Assembly (NCBI RefSeq): GCF_003286085.1
Contig: NW_020825353.1
Location: 124,001-188,000, forward strand
DNA: 64,000 nucleotides
Reading direction: 5' to 3'
DNA from: Drosophila persimilis
Lineage: Eukaryota > Arthropoda > Insecta > Diptera > Drosophilidae
Part shown: in pieces, positions 1 through 12,500 of the stretch
Position numbering within the stretch: position 1 is the stretch's first letter
How the letters are laid out: each line of letters begins with the position of its first letter
Translations under genes and position numbers: made by a program
The notes under the pieces: generated by a model
The model's input: only the letters and a program-made list of their open reading frames with translations
What the model was told of the DNA's origin: nothing
The model's database searches: none

Positions 1-17
1 CCCTCATCTTTTTTCAG

Positions 18-958
18 TGGCCGCCCTGCTGCTCCTGGAGGTGTCTTCCATCGAGGCGAAGCGCCGCAAGCACAAGGGCTCTGACCACCACCACCACCAT
101 GACAAGTCCGACTCCCAGAAGACCAAGACCAAGACGAAGTGGTCTAGCTCCACGGACCTGGCCAGCAACACTCAGGTATCCACCGAGGAGCACGGCTACT
201 ACGTGAAGCGCACCTACGCTCCTCAGGCCGATGTCCAGGGCAGCATCCGGATGAGTCCCCCCTTCCTGGCCATTCCCATTGCCTGGTTCAGCTGCGACCA
301 GGGCCAGAAAGATTGCCAGGCCACCAACTCGGCGGCGATCAACAGCGCTGCGCAGTCCCTTCAGGAGGGGTACCTCTGCGACGACGACTGTGTGGATCTG
401 TACGAGCCAGTGTGCGGCAGGACTGCCAATGAGGTGGCCGTCTTCTACAATCAGTGCAAGCTCAACGTGGCCAAGTGCCGCTCCCATGGCCTTTGGTCCG
501 AACTGGCCTATGCCGATTGCCAGCAAACCTATCCCAAGGAAACGGCCTGTGCCGACAAGAAGTTCAGGAGTTCGCCCTATTTCCGTGACAGTGCCACCGT
601 GGAGAAAATGAACCAGGAGAAGGAGAAGGAGGAAAAGAAAAAGCAGGAGAAGGAGAAGGACAGCAGTGACAGCAGCGAAGAGAAGGAAGACAATATTTCG
701 CCCATTGCTCTTCCCCTGCCCCAGAAACCAGTTGAAGACGAGGCATCACCTTCGGTTGCAGCTTCACTTCCTGAACCTGTCCCGGTGGCCGTATCAACCC
801 CCGTGAAGACCTCCGAAGAGATTGCCGTGCCACCCATGCCCATGAAGGACACTCAATCCCCAAAACCCTTGGTGATCGCCATGGCTGAGGCCGCTCCAGT
901 GACAGAACAGAGCCAGCCCAAGGCCGACAACGATAGACTCAAGTATACCGTAGCTTAA
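18..958 (+). CDS. Secreted Kazal-domain protein, 3' exon (5' end outside window)
   Basis: The exon opens after a pyrimidine tract and cag acceptor at 6-17 and stays open to TAA at 956-958. There is no ATG at its start; the first residues (AALLLLEVSSIEA before KRRKHKG) look like the end of a signal peptide whose beginning lies in an upstream exon. Nucleotides about 376-530 encode a Kazal-type pattern: CDDDC, then EPVCG, FYNQC, AKC and ADC, with another Cys soon after. Kazal domains are protease-inhibitor or follistatin-like extracellular modules; here there is one domain. It is preceded by a His/Lys-rich stretch (HHHHHHDK) and followed by a Lys/Glu-rich segment and a Pro/Ser/Thr/Val tail that looks disordered. 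AATAAA signals follow at 1004-1009 and 1193-1198. The exact orthologue and the inhibitor target cannot be named from the sequence. A coding exon of a secreted protein is well supported. Confidence 0.85.
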
Positions 959-1658
959 AAGAAAAATCTCACTTAAAAGTTAATATTTATTTTAATTTAA
1001 ACAAATAAAATAATTTGAGAAAAATACTTAAAGAGACTTCGATTTTAAACATGAAATACAAATCAGAAAGGAAGGCTAGCCATTTAGTACTTAGATCGAT
1101 CATTTCTGTGGAAGTTATACTTTTACTAAAATATACATATTATATATGTACTATATAGAATAGAATGCAAAGTTTTCGCCAGATAGCTTTCGAATAAACT
1201 GAGAGACAAACTTACAGACTTCGCAGATACTTTCTTCTGCTGAAAATATTTGTAAACCCTCTAAAAGAGTATACAATTCGATGTCTCACAAATTGTTTGC
1301 ACAATGGGCTTGCAAAATTATAACAAAATTCCATATTTAAGGATAGAGATCTTCGAATAGCTTCCAGCAACGATTTGATGAACCAACTCTAGCGCCAAGC
1401 CGTACGTTGGGCGAGGTATTTCCATTCAGAGGGCCAGGGAACAAGCATTTATTCGATATATGGCCAGATGCAGCTTCGTCAAAGGCAGAGTGCATTTCTA
1501 GATAGGTGCATTGACCCTGGAAACAAGTTCTATAAACTGATTGATCGTCAAAGATATCAGTAGCTGAATAGGGCCATCATTAGAAGCCAAGCACTAAACC
1601 TAATTGGGAGGGCGTGGGATGGACAATGGTTGCCTCAAGTCGCCGCCAGACGACGCCT
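959..1658. other. 3'UTR and intergenic stretch
   Basis: AT-rich 3'UTR of the Kazal gene, with AATAAA at 1004-1009 and 1193-1198, then spacer. I see no further coding frame here before the TATA box at 1659. Confidence 0.6.
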
Positions 1659-1702
1659 ATAAAAACTGTGAGGAACTCTCCAGCAGAGCACAGAAGTCAT
1701 TC
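1659..1702 (+). promoter_or_regulatory. Core promoter of the gene at 1710
   Basis: TATAAAA lies at 1659-1665. A TCATTC initiator-like match is at 1697-1702, 38 bases from the TATA start, slightly far; a start near 1690 would give the usual spacing. The leader before the ATG at 1710 would be only 10-20 nt. Confidence 0.5.
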
Positions 1703-1709
1703 GACTGCA

Positions 1710-2839
1710 ATGGGAGGCAGAAGATTCCGAATGTGGAGCACAAAACTGCAGCTACTGATCCTGCTAAGCGGAGGTGAGTCGCGAAGGTCGGACGAAGAAC
1801 GAAGAGATCCATTAAGATACACCCTTCCACAGCCCTGCTCAGTGCCCGAGCTTCACCAACTGGAGACCAAGCGGAAGAAGTCACTGTAACCCATCCACCA
1901 CCTGAGCAACTCGAATCGGAATCGCGCTCGCAGAAAGAGGATGTCTTGGATGTGGACGAGGACCTAGATGGCAGGAGTGCCTATGTCAACAATCAGTTTG
2001 TGCCCAGTGAGCCCGTGGAGCTGTTGGAGGATGAGCAGAATGCGCCGCTCTATGAGATACTTCAGAAGCAAATGGAGCAAGTCCTGGCCTCCACAGGTCC
2101 CAACGACCCCGTCTACGAGCATAGGGAGAAGCAGGATAGACGAGATCAGCAGCCTCCTAATCGACCACCCCCTCTCTTCACCAGCAGCCATCCGAACGAT
2201 GCGGAAGTGGATGATGACTATGAAGATGGGGAGGATCGGACGGATTTGGGCTACAGCGATCAAGAGAAGCCAGATGCGGCTTCCGTGCTCGAGGATGATG
2301 AGCAGACCGAGACAGGCTATCAATTGCCACAGCCACAGAAGCCATCAACCACCACTCCCAGCACCACCCGTAGACCCCACAAACGCCGCAGTACTACAGC
2401 GCATCCGCGCACCACTCGAGCAAGGACCTCAGCTCAACCCAGAGCCACCCCAAAGCCAGCGAACCTAACCACCATTTCCACCACCAGCTCCATTGAGGTG
2501 ACACCACCTCCGACAACCCCGATCCCAAGGCCCAAGGCCAGTCCCAGTCCCAGTCCCAATCCCCGGCCACTGCCGAATCCATCCAACAGTCTGCCCAGCG
2601 ATCCTCAGGTCTATCAGCACAAGCGCCGCATCATTTTCAAAACCATCTCGACGGGCTCACAGTTCATCAACTCCCCGATTGGTGATCTTATGATTAAGTT
2701 CTCCATCGGCTTCGCCAGACCAGCTCATGGTGAGGCACCAGTGCCGTCCAGCGAGGCGCTGCGTGCCCTTTCGAACAATTTACTGCGAAACATAGAACTC
2801 CAGAAACTGAAGAGAGCCAATAAAGTCCAGAGAGATTGA
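1710..2839 (+). CDS. Secreted Pro/Thr-rich acidic protein, unknown function (two exons)
   Basis: Exon 1 is 1710-1773 and exon 2 is 1833-2839, split by a 59-nt intron (gag|gtgagt to ccacag|ccct) in phase 1. Joining them gives a clear signal peptide: a basic start, then LQLLILLSGALLSARA, with likely cleavage before SPTGDQ. The mature chain is acidic at first, with many D/E, then Thr/Pro/Ser-rich (repeated TTPSTT- and SPSPNP-like runs), which suggests an O-glycosylated or disordered linker. It ends in a more ordered, basic C-terminal block (HKRRIIFKTIS through IGDLMIKFSIGF). There is no Cys-rich or enzymatic domain. The signal peptide appears only after splicing, which supports the intron. I do not recognise the family. 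A second in-frame Met at 1731 is an alternative start. AATAAA at 2819-2824 lies inside the CDS and is probably unused. Confidence 0.8.
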
Positions 2840-2969
2840 TAAAATTTAGTTTGCAGCAACATTTATCAGAGTTTTTACTGTTAGTTAAGTATAGACGGAT
2901 AGCCGCAGGGGGATGCCACAAGATCAAGCAAGCGGGAACGTTGTCCGCCACGGCAAGGGCCGTGGGCTA

Positions 2970-3390
2970 CTTCTATACCCAGTACTCAGTCAACATAGAT
3001 GTGAACCTGACAATTATTTAACCGAATTGGTATCGGAGGCGATGAATGTTGCATGCTCTCTGTCTATCTCTCTCTCTCTCGTGCTGATCTCTCCCCATAT
3101 CTCTGAATTTTTCTGGCACTTGTCATGGGAGAAAGAAAGGATCCACGTCTTCTAGTTATGATGCAATGTTAATTCTTGCCCTTCGTTTATCGCCTTTTTG
3201 ATCGAATGACTTTTGTATGCGAATTTTGAATTGTTTTATCTGTTTCCGCTATATCTGTCTCTCTCTCACGTTTATCACAACACCAACCCAACAGGTTGCT
3301 CACACTGCACGATTAAAAGAGAGAGAGAGAGAGAGAGAGAGAATGAGTTAGCGCGTAGATGTGGTATCGGAGCCACCGGGTATAAAACTT
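2970..3390 (+). repeat. Dispersed repeat copy, SGM/DINE-1-like (A)
   Basis: The stretch starts near 'tctatacccagtactcagt' and ends near 'gggtataaaa'. It holds a tctctctc tract, then 'cacaacaccaac', a 'tgc(t/g)cacac' motif and a (ga)n run followed by 'aatgag'. The same order of motifs recurs at about 35560-35660. No protein is encoded. The family name is from recall of obscura-group Helitron-type repeats. The boundaries are approximate. Confidence 0.6.
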
Positions 3391-3603
3391 ATCAAGTGAA
3401 CAGGAACATCATTGGCGTCGCTTCGTATGGGTCGGTGCTCCCGCTGCGGCTATCCTTATCGTTGTTCTTTCGAGTCCATCGTTTCGATCGGTACAAGTCT
3501 TTTTAGAGTTAATCGCTAAGCGGTTAGGAAGCTTTACAAAAATAGATATATGTGTGTGGAGTATATGATCCTAATGAATAACATGCAACAGATGCCTCCT
3601 CCT
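3391..3603. other. Spacer, 3' flank of TMEM19-like gene
   Basis: Spacer between the repeat and the stop codon of the minus-strand TMEM19-like gene at 3604. It probably contains that gene's short 3'UTR; no other structure seen. Confidence 0.5.
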
Positions 3604-4655
3604 TCAGCGCACAGGCCAAAACTTGAGAGCGAGGACTGGTATGGTGACGCCCGTGATGATGCTGGAAATGAGATTGACACTGTGGTTGTCCAGAATGCGG
3701 AGACCACACACATGACGCACACCCTTGCCTGGGGCATCCACAATCTGGCCTTGCTCATTGATGCCCGAGAACTGCAGCATGCCTCCCAGAAGCGAGTCCA
3801 GTAGCGATCCAAAAATTCCGGCAATGCCGCCAAAAAGGATTATAGGCCATTGAGGTGGACTTACGAGCAGCATTTTGGCCTCCACCGTGTACCGGACGGT
3901 TACAAAATAGCCGAAGCCCACGAGGAAGCCTCCCAGCAGACTAACCACGACTCCGATCAGAGAGATTCCTCCATTGGTGCCGCGTGGCACGCGTCGCCAG
4001 CTGATGATGGAGATGGGATCGCGCTGGGAGAGCACGCTGCCTAGCTCACTGGACCATGTGTCCCCATTGCAGCAGGCAAAGGCGCTCATCACGGCAATAC
4101 CCAGCCAGCTGGAGCGGTACTCTTTGGAAAAATCTATGGCACGCTCGCCGCTGCCGCAGTCGATGAGGTAAAGCAGGGCCAGTTGGGCGGCCATTCCACC
4201 GTTGCACAGGACCTGGACCCAGTTTCTCTGTCCCTCGCCCTCCTTGAAGTCGTGCTCGAACCGTCGTTTCATGTGTGCACGGAACTTGGTGGACCGCGAC
4301 GAGCTGAAGAAAAAGACCACCAGGCTGGCAAAGAACGGATGGCTGGCTACCGACAGTATAAAAGCCACCAAAATGCCTAGAGCGGCTCCAGACCGGCTAA
4401 CCGAGCGTCGACGCAGCGCCACCGTCATCAGTGTGAGGGGAGCCAGCGTGGAAAACAGCCACCGCATAGGCGGTATCACCCGGGGCTCTGCCAATCAATC
4501 AATTAGATAACCTTTTGCATCCTTAAGTGTTTATTCAGTTACACACCTTCGTAGGCATTGTTCCAGATCTTCGAGAAGGCCACGTTGCCCAGCCACATGA
4601 ACAAGGAAATGGGTATGGCCAGGCCACAGAACAAGACCGGCATCCAGTTGCGCAT
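3604..4655 (-). CDS. TMEM19 homologue (DUF92 membrane protein), two exons
   Basis: Coding exons are 4547-4655 and 3604-4487, joined in phase 1 across a 59-nt intron (cgaag|gtgtgt to ttggcag|agcc), giving 330 residues. Human TMEM19 is of similar length. Exon 1 supplies the first hydrophobic segment (MPVLFCGLAIPISLFMWL). Exon 2 has several more membrane segments and the family blocks SHPFFASLVVFFFSSSRSTK, CNGDTWSSELG, PRGTNGGISL, GIFGSLLDSLLG and HSVNLISS near the C terminus. DUF92 includes plant VTE6 phytyl-phosphate kinase, so a lipid-phosphate role in an internal membrane is possible, but the animal function is not established. The gene runs head-to-tail with Poc1, whose 3' end is about 500 bp upstream. 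The start at 4655 is the only ATG that gives the N-terminal membrane segment. Confidence 0.92.
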
Positions 4656-4951
4656 CGCTTTCAAAGGTTTACATGCAGCTTATATCAATTAATTCGGCAC
4701 TTTCTCCAGTTTATTTTAATTTGTTTGGTTTTTTTGGTATTCCGATTAGCGACGGACTTGAGAACTTTTTGCTAAGGCCCTGTTATCGGTTTGCGACATT
4801 CTCTATGAAATCTGTAAGCTGCACGTTTATGTTAACAGCGTGCTGTTGGGCGCACCGTTTGACTTCAAATAACAAATTTTTATAAATGGAATTGATACTT
4901 AATAATAAAAATAATACAAAATAAAATAATAAAAAATAAAATAAAAAATAT

Positions 4952-5083
4952 TCATGACAAGTAGAACCCTTCTAATCGTTGGACACGCTTATCAAGCTCC
5001 TTCACCAGACTCGTTACCGCATCCAGCTGGGCAGAGCAGGCGCAGGAGCAGCCCGACGCCGAATCAAACGAAACATCCAATAC
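4952..5083 (-). CDS. Poc1: Candidate alternative last exon of Poc1 (coiled coil)
   Basis: On the minus strand an acceptor (cttccgcag|gta) at 5084-5085 opens a 43-codon frame closed by TGA at 4952-4954. The product has a short Cys-rich stretch and then QLDAVTSLVKELDKRVQRL, a heptad-like segment close to the C-terminal POC1 coiled coil of vertebrates. The acceptor is phase 0. Two phase-0 GT sites in the preceding Poc1 exon could feed it: NFQ|VLD (cag|gtgctt, near 5309) and KL|VS (ctg|gtgtcc, near 5203). Neither is a strong donor, so which one is used is undecided. Confidence 0.55.
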   Translation of the reverse strand, partial: VLDVSFDSASGCSCACSAQLDAVTSLVKELDKRVQRLEGFYLS

Positions 5084-5152
5084 CTGCGGAAGGTTCGGCT
5101 GGTTATGACTTTAATTTAATTACGGATGGAATGTCAGTGTAAGGCTAGTGAA

Positions 5153-6452
5153 CTAAAAAAAGCGTGGACTGGTGCTGCGAGGCTTGAAGTCCAACTCCTT
5201 GGACACCAGTTTGGCCTGCGACAGCAGCGCTTCCGGCTGACCAACCGAAGAAGATTTGCTGGCACTTTTTGGTGTCTGTGGTAGCTTTGTGTGTTCACTG
5301 TCAAGCACCTGGAAGTTTTCGTCCAAAATCTTATAGGCGAGCGACTCGCGCATATCGATGCGAATGCTGTGGTCGTTCGACAAGGCTGTGCTGCTGGCGT
5401 TGCTCTGCTGGTAAACGGAGGCTACACTGGTGTCGCAGCTGGAGGAGAGCAGGGCAGACTTTGCCTCGAACTGGGAGGCATCGTAGGTGTGCAGATTAGA
5501 CTGCCAAACTAACAGCTGCAATCGATAATGAGGGATTACACATAAAGCCATTGGATGAGCCGCCCCAACTCACCTGGCGATCGTTGCCACCAGTGGCAAA
5601 CTTCTCTCCATCCTGGGAAAAGCCCACAGCATTTACAGCCGCCGTATGGCCAGTCAGTGTATAGATGGGTCTGCCCTCCAGCAGATCCAGAACGCGTATG
5701 GTGCAGTCATCGCTTCCGGACAACAGAAAATTTCCGCTGGGATGGAAAGCCACATCATTGACGGGCGCCGAGTGAACCACATACAGCTGCAGTAGCTGGC
5801 TGCCGCCCACATCGAAGATTTTGATGCGGTTGCATCCCAGGGCCACGGCCACCATGTTGCCCCACGGATGCCAGGCCACCTGCCGTGGGGCGCCCCGCTC
5901 TTCGGTGAAGGTGCGCGTGCACTCTCCAGTGTTGACGTCGTAGATGCGCAGCGATTTGTCGTCGCTCACGGTGGCAATCATCTTGCCGTTGGGGCTGAAT
6001 TTGGCGGCACGCACCCAGTTGGTCTGCTGGCTGAACGACGAGATAAACTGGCGTTTGGCCACGCGCCATATCTTCACGGACTTGTCGTCGGAGGCTGTCA
6101 GCATCATCTGGCCGGTCGGGTCAAAGTCGATACTACGCACTGGCTTGCTGTGGGCCACAAACTCACCGGATACGCCGCGCACCTTGGGCTCCCAGATCTT
6201 CACTGAGCGGTCGTGGCCGGCGGAGGCCACCAGATTGCCCTTTGGCGACCACGCCACTCCATACACAGCCGATGAATGCGATCCGAAGCGAATGCAGCGT
6301 GCCGCCTGTTTCAGGTTCCATAATATCACAGAGCCGTCCAACGATGACGTCGCGATCTGAGACCCTTCGGGGCTGAAGCGGAGCTGGGTGATGCTGCCCG
6401 AGTGGCCAGTGAAGTGGCGGTCGAGGGCCGGATCTCTGAACAGTCCCTGCAT
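5153..6452 (-). CDS. Poc1: Poc1, WD40 centriole protein (two exons)
   Basis: Exons are 5574-6452 and 5153-5515, joined in phase 0 (cgccag|gtgag to attgcag|ctg), giving 413 residues. The first 300 residues form seven WD40 repeats. Typical units are HFTGHSGSITQLRFSPEG, GSVILWNL, HDRSVKIWEP, DDKSVKIWR, DDKSLRIYDV and DDCTIRVLDL; the last blade is completed across the intron (NDRQ|LLVW). The match to POC1 proteins (proteome of centriole 1) is strong; POC1 binds centriolar and basal-body microtubules and supports centriole stability and length. The tail is Ser-rich and ends SPRFF. The usual POC1 C-terminal coiled coil is missing from this open frame but is encoded downstream at 4952-5083. ATG at 6450-6452 is the only start that keeps the first blade complete. 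Confidence 0.93.
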
Positions 6453-6564
6453 GTTTGCGTTTAATAGGTTTCTCTTTTGGATTCGTTTATTTGCTTTTTT
6501 AACAAATTGTTTTGAAATTTTTGCCGCTTTGTTTGAAAGAAAATGCCGTAAGAATTGATCGAGT

Positions 6565-6572
6565 TATCGATA
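6565..6572. promoter_or_regulatory. DRE (TATCGATA) upstream of Poc1
   Basis: A perfect palindromic DNA-replication-related element, 113 bp upstream of the Poc1 start codon. This motif is typical of Drosophila housekeeping and proliferation promoters (DREF binding) and fits a TATA-less centriole gene. Confidence 0.6.
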
Positions 6573-9500
6573 AAATATATTTTGTAACTTAGGTAACAAT
6601 ATTTACAATTGACGGGCGGTGGGGCTTCTGCAGAGCGTTCTCTCGGATTTTGGACTGGATTGTTTTGATCCAAAAAGATACTGCTTGCAAGTTTTCTTGG
6701 TTAGTTTTGATGTGTTGGTTTTTTTATGTTAACATTTGCTCAATTTTGTACATGGCAACTACACGATAGCAATACATTTGCTACATAGTGCGAGGAAAAA
6801 GAAGGTATGACCAACAGGCCAAAAGGCCCAGAAAGTGGTGCGCATGCATGGTAAAAACCACTCCTTTTGCTTAATATACCTTGCAACCACAATCACACGC
6901 GCGGTGAGGTTCGTAGAAACCCTGCAATTTGCCTATGTTTGTATGCCTGTTGTCCACACCCTCTTTTTAGTCACATTATAAGCGAAAATGCGCCGTCAGA
7001 GTTGATATTGATAAGTCCATAAAACGTTCCCTTTACAGTACATTTTGTATTGATTTATTTTGAGCTGTTATTGATATGTTAATGTTAACTAAAATGGAAT
7101 GTTAATGTGCGCGCCTGAATTTAAAATACCAAAGTATTTTAGCTTATGAGTTGCCGTTTGGAACGCCATCGACTTGCAAACATCAAAACTTTTTCAAAAA
7201 ATACAGACCACGGGGCAGAAGGGACACGGGACAACGGATGACATTAACGTAAATGATGAATTAAAAGAATTAATAGATTAATTAAAAATAGATAGTAGCA
7301 TATGAATAAGCGGAAATAATTACTTCTGGCCACGTACATCTTATTTGACATCTACTGTAGGTACGCATAATTTCATTTGATCTTCGCTCCTAAGGTATGA
7401 AACTTTGTTAGTGTCGCAACGCCTCAGCAACACTGGAACTACTATTCGATCGCTGGTCTGGCAGCCCATTCGACCTTTACATGATGATCTGGCAGCACTA
7501 CTGATCGGACGACGGCGAGCGCAAAACACTTGTTGTTATTAATTAAATATCAAGCGTACGTTGGCCAACCCGCCAAATATTACTAGCATTTGTATACGAG
7601 GAGTATATGTAGAAACAAAGAAGCGTAACCTCCGTGTATTAATTTGATAAATAATTTCATCTCAATCGTTCGTATTCATTCATCGTTCGTTTTTGCAGGA
7701 CCGCGGCTCTACTTTTATACCCGTTACTCCATTAGTATATATAGTAAGTAATCTTATGTATGTATGTATATATTATAACCGTATATGTTTCGCTCACCTC
7801 CGGCCGGGGCGCACACTGTACGAGGAAGGGTGTGGCCAACCTAACCTAACCTATCTTCAAAATTTTGCATGCCACAGATTTTTCGTTTTTGTGGGGCGGC
7901 AGTAGGTGGGTGAAATCTCGAAATACTCTTCTAACAGTTTGATATCACATGAGACATATTATATTATTAAATATCTTGAATATCATACATATCCGGGTAT
8001 ATCCGAGTACATAAAAATCCAAAACAGAAAATGATTACCAAATAAATTTAGAGCTCCGTCAAAGAATATATGTATGTATGTATTTCCCTTAAGAAGACAC
8101 TTTTGATATCATGAAAAATATCATGGAAATGAAATCACTGCAAAACTAATGTGCACAAGAACACAGATGGATTCACATTTGGTTAAAGAGGAGACGGGCA
8201 ACAGATCCTTTATTTGACTATTCCAGTGCTTGACTTGTTTTTGAAAGTATCCCGGCCTACCTGCTGTCATTATCCTTTCGTCGAACTCTGGGCTGGTTCA
8301 TTCAACTTCAACCTGCCGAGCCAGCTCCTGCCGCTCTCTAATGATCCTCGCTGCTTGGACTTGGACAAGTTCAATGGCCATGCCTCCGCTACGAGTATCT
8401 CTAGCGGCTAATTATGCGTTGCCAGCATATTGGATATTGGCCCGACTCTGGCCCGAAAGCCGACAGCAAATTAAACAGCTAAAAGTGACAGGGAGTGCAA
8501 CTGTGAAAGTGCAGTAAACGGCAAACAAGCGGACTACAAACAAAAACCACCGCCACCGACACCGACACACAGAAAAGACACAGCCCCCGAACCCGAACAC
8601 GAACCCGAGCTGAACTTTGAGGAATTAGTGTGACAAGCGCACGATTTCCACCTGTAGCTGCTGGCCCCTTAACTGTTCTTTGCCAAAATGCAGTTATAGG
8701 CTGTCGAACTCGCCAACTTCCAGCTCGCTGCAACCCCTGCCAAAGTACGGGAGAGTGCCTTGCAGATCGCATAGACAAAAGGTCATTGTCATCCCGACTC
8801 TGGGGTGGGTTCAACAAACTGTTTTTATCAAAAAAAAAAAAAAAAAAAAAAACACAAAACTGTTGCACTTTCAAATAAACTAAGCAAATGTGCCCAAGGG
8901 GTCGGGTCGGTCTCATTCAGACTAAGAATCCTCAAAAATGTAGGGAAAAACATACCAGAATCTTGAATGCTCTACACTTAATTCCATGACAATTTGCAAT
9001 AAGGTTTCCCCAACTGTTCCCCGAATATAGATAGTTCAGAGAGAATTATAGTATGCTCGTGGTCGAATTTGAATCCATACCCAACTGTTGGCCGAACAAA
9101 GCTCTTTGCATATCACATGTACTTGTTCTTTGGAAGAAAGACTTCCTCTGAAGGCTTGCCAAATGAGAGGTCCTTGTTCCCGGTGGCATGTGGCTTGTGC
9201 CACAAACGAGCCGCAATAAGCGGCACCAGGTCCAGGACAGCACCGGGACTGAGACCGGGATCGAGACCCGAGAAGACCCCAAAGGTACCGACCAATCAAG
9301 CAACGGACCGGACCCTCTTGCCAAAGCCAAAGCCAGAGCCAGAGCCAAAGCCAAAGCTTCTCGCTGCACCCTGGAGCGAGGCCTTCGTTTGGCTCGTGTC
9401 ATCTGTTGAATTATAAAATATGGCAAGGAATTAATTTGCCGGCCAGGGAAGGCAGCCAGCCCTTGCCCTGGGTCGAATCTGGCACAGCAGCAGCAGCGGC

Positions 9501-12500
9501 AGCAGCAGCAGCGGCAGAACAGCAGCAGAAGGACCAGAATAGCAGGATAACGATCCAAATCATCTACCGCTATGCTCTCGCCCGCTTTCCTGCTCTCTCG
9601 CTCTCTCTTCTCTGCGACTGCTCTGCTGTGCTCTGCTCTGCTCTGCTCTTCTTATCTTCTGAGCACCTGTCGCCTTCCCGAATCCCAGTTCGAGTCCCAG
9701 TCCGAATGTCGGGGATCTGGATGCGCAGACAAAACGAAAAGGTGCGCTTAAATTCTTATAATGACTTGCCTCGCGTCCTCAACCTGCTGATCCTTCCTCT
9801 TGTGGCATCTTCCTTTGTGTGCGTGTGACTTTGTGTGTGTGTGCGTGTGTGTTTCGTGAGTTGTGCGTTGCATCTTTGGCCGCAATTTGTTGCTCATTGT
9901 GTGCGTGCCTCCGTCTGCTGTTGCCTCAAAATCTGTCTATAATCTGTGTTTTAGGCCCATGCCACAATTGATTTCAGACTAAGCCTGAAAACCGAAAACA
10001 CCTTGAGATCGGCCTCTGCCTCTGCGTCTGCCCCTACCTCTCCCCCATTCCGCCGGCGCACTCTTGGGTCTTCCATCCCGCCTCCACCTCCGCCTCCGTC
10101 TCCGGCTCCGGCTTCGTCTTTGCCACCGTCGCTTTGACTTTGCACCTTTTCTCACAAAATCCGTACAAATTTCGTGTTTAGATTTTGTCATTTTAATTGC
10201 CGGGACTTGGCTTTTGGCTTTGTGTTTTGTTTTTGTTCTGTTTTGACATTTGCTTTCGGCCCGATTCAACGTCTTCCAACCCTTTGCTAAGCCCTCGGAT
10301 CGTTGACTGTTCACCGTTCGCCATACACTTTCCCCTGCCAGCCGTACCCTTCTACCCTTCTACCCTTCTACCCTTCTACAGTTCTACCCTTCCGTGGCCA
10401 TCTCTTTTCCTGGCTTCTTGCCAATTAAGCTGTTTAAATAGATTTCACAATTCGTTCTGTCTTGGCCCAGAGGAGGGTTGATTTGCATATTTGACTTGGA
10501 TTTGTCAATGCATTCGCTGCATTCAAGTCGAAAGAGCTTAAGATTTCCTCCGCCCTCAAGATGGGGGCAGGGCAGGACTAATCTTCAACTAGTCATTGAC
10601 ACGGCATTCCATTGGCTTCGCTTCGCTTCCGATTTGGCCAGCGAACTTGGCCAAACTGTTGTTGCTTTTTGTTCCATCAGTCTCGCCCTCAGTCCAGCCT
10701 TAGCTGACGTCTGATTCGTTTCCAATCTCAACCTCAAAAGAAAGGAAAGCGCAGGACAAGTCTCTTGGTGACTAGACCAATCCATATGTGACACATTCCA
10801 AGCACAATTTGTCCATGCTAGTTCTCTGGCTCCCATGTAGAACTAATCAAAACCTATGACTACTGTAAGGAGTCAGAAGTCGTTGAATATGGAAGGGAAT
10901 ATCCTGCCGGCATCACCTGTCCTTAAGTGTCCATTAACATCGTGCTATTCCCCATTAGAGTTCATCATTTAACAATCAATTGCCTACAAAACTCCAGATC
11001 CAGCCAGGTGACAATGCTCAATCAAAGAAAGACGAAGCAATCATAACTTATCAGTTTCAATTCCACAAAAGGCCAAAAGGGAAGAGGCGACAGCCTGTGC
11101 AGCGGACAGGGGACATGGTACAGGGCAGAGGAAAGAGGAAAGAGGGGGAACGAGCGAAGCCGGAGGCCTGTTAAAATTGGGTCACTTTTGGCCTGGCCGA
11201 CAAGTCGATCTTGTAATATCGATCGAGCGTGACAGGTGCAGAGGTGCACTTACAATTGTTGTTGCACCTTCCTTTTCCCTGACTCTCCCTCTCACCATCT
11301 CCGACCGATGTGTGTGGATTTTGTATCTCGTATCTGAGAGTACTCGTACATATATTAAGCGACAGCTTGTGGCTCAAAACACACACACGGCATGGACTCC
11401 CCTGAGGGCCTAGATTAGATGCAGATCTCTCTGCCTTCAACTCGAATGTTTTTGCGGTCTGTCTGTCTCTGAACGAAAGATTTTTATGACTGTTGCATCT
11501 TTTGGCTTCTGCTGCCGCTCCTGGCTGGTGTCGTGTGGCCCATGTCAACTCAGTGCCTTGTAAGTCTGGGCCCTGGTTCTGGCTCTGAGTTGGGCTGCTG
11601 TTGTAATTTGCCTCCTGGCATATGTTGGCCGCAAACCGGCTTTGAGCACGCGTCGAGACGCTCGTCCTGGCTCAATAATTGAGCGCCAAGCCACGACGGC
11701 GACGACGACGACAGGTTCCAGGATTCCGGGACGGCAGCAGGTGCTTGGCTTGGCCCAGCAAAAGGGAATTGGAATCGGAATCAGCGCCAGGCTGCAGCTC
11801 CTCTGCCTGCTTACAATGAAAGGACATAAACATAAATGAGCCGATGTAATGTTGAGCCGCTGTCGGTCCTTCTTGAGCCCCATCCCCATACCCATCCCCA
11901 TACCCATACCCATGCCCATCCACATCCCCATCTCGCTCTATCTGTGTGTTACAGGTGCCTTTTCTGTTCAGATGCATATGCATCCCCTCCGCATTTTAAT
12001 TGTGAGCCCGGCTCGGAGAGGCTTGCTTCACCTGCACCGCAGCCGAGCTGCAGCCGAGCCGAACCCAGGAACCAAACCAAACCAACCAAACTGACCTAAG
12101 ACATCTTTTTTGCTCTTGCTGCACGCGGCCGCCCGGGCTCTTCACCTTTTTTAGCCGCAACTATTATTTTTATTAATAGCCAAAGTCAAAAGTCACCTGC
12201 CCAGGGACAGACCAGACCAAAAGGTGACTCTGGCTCTGGCTCTGGCTCTGACTCGGGGTTAGGGCTAAGGCTAAGGCTAGGGGTAGCCGGAAAACGGAAC
12301 CAAACTGAATAGAAGGGAAGGGAAGGGAAGGGAAAGGAAAGGTAAGGACGTGCACATGCCCATGTTGCGGGTTCTAGGCCTCTTCAAGCACCACTTCTAA
12401 GATCAATTTCCTCTTCACCGTTTTCCCCTAAGAGTTTTCCCTCGATTCTTATTGTTTGCATTGGGGTTGCAGCTTTCATTTCATTTCATTTCGTTTCGTG

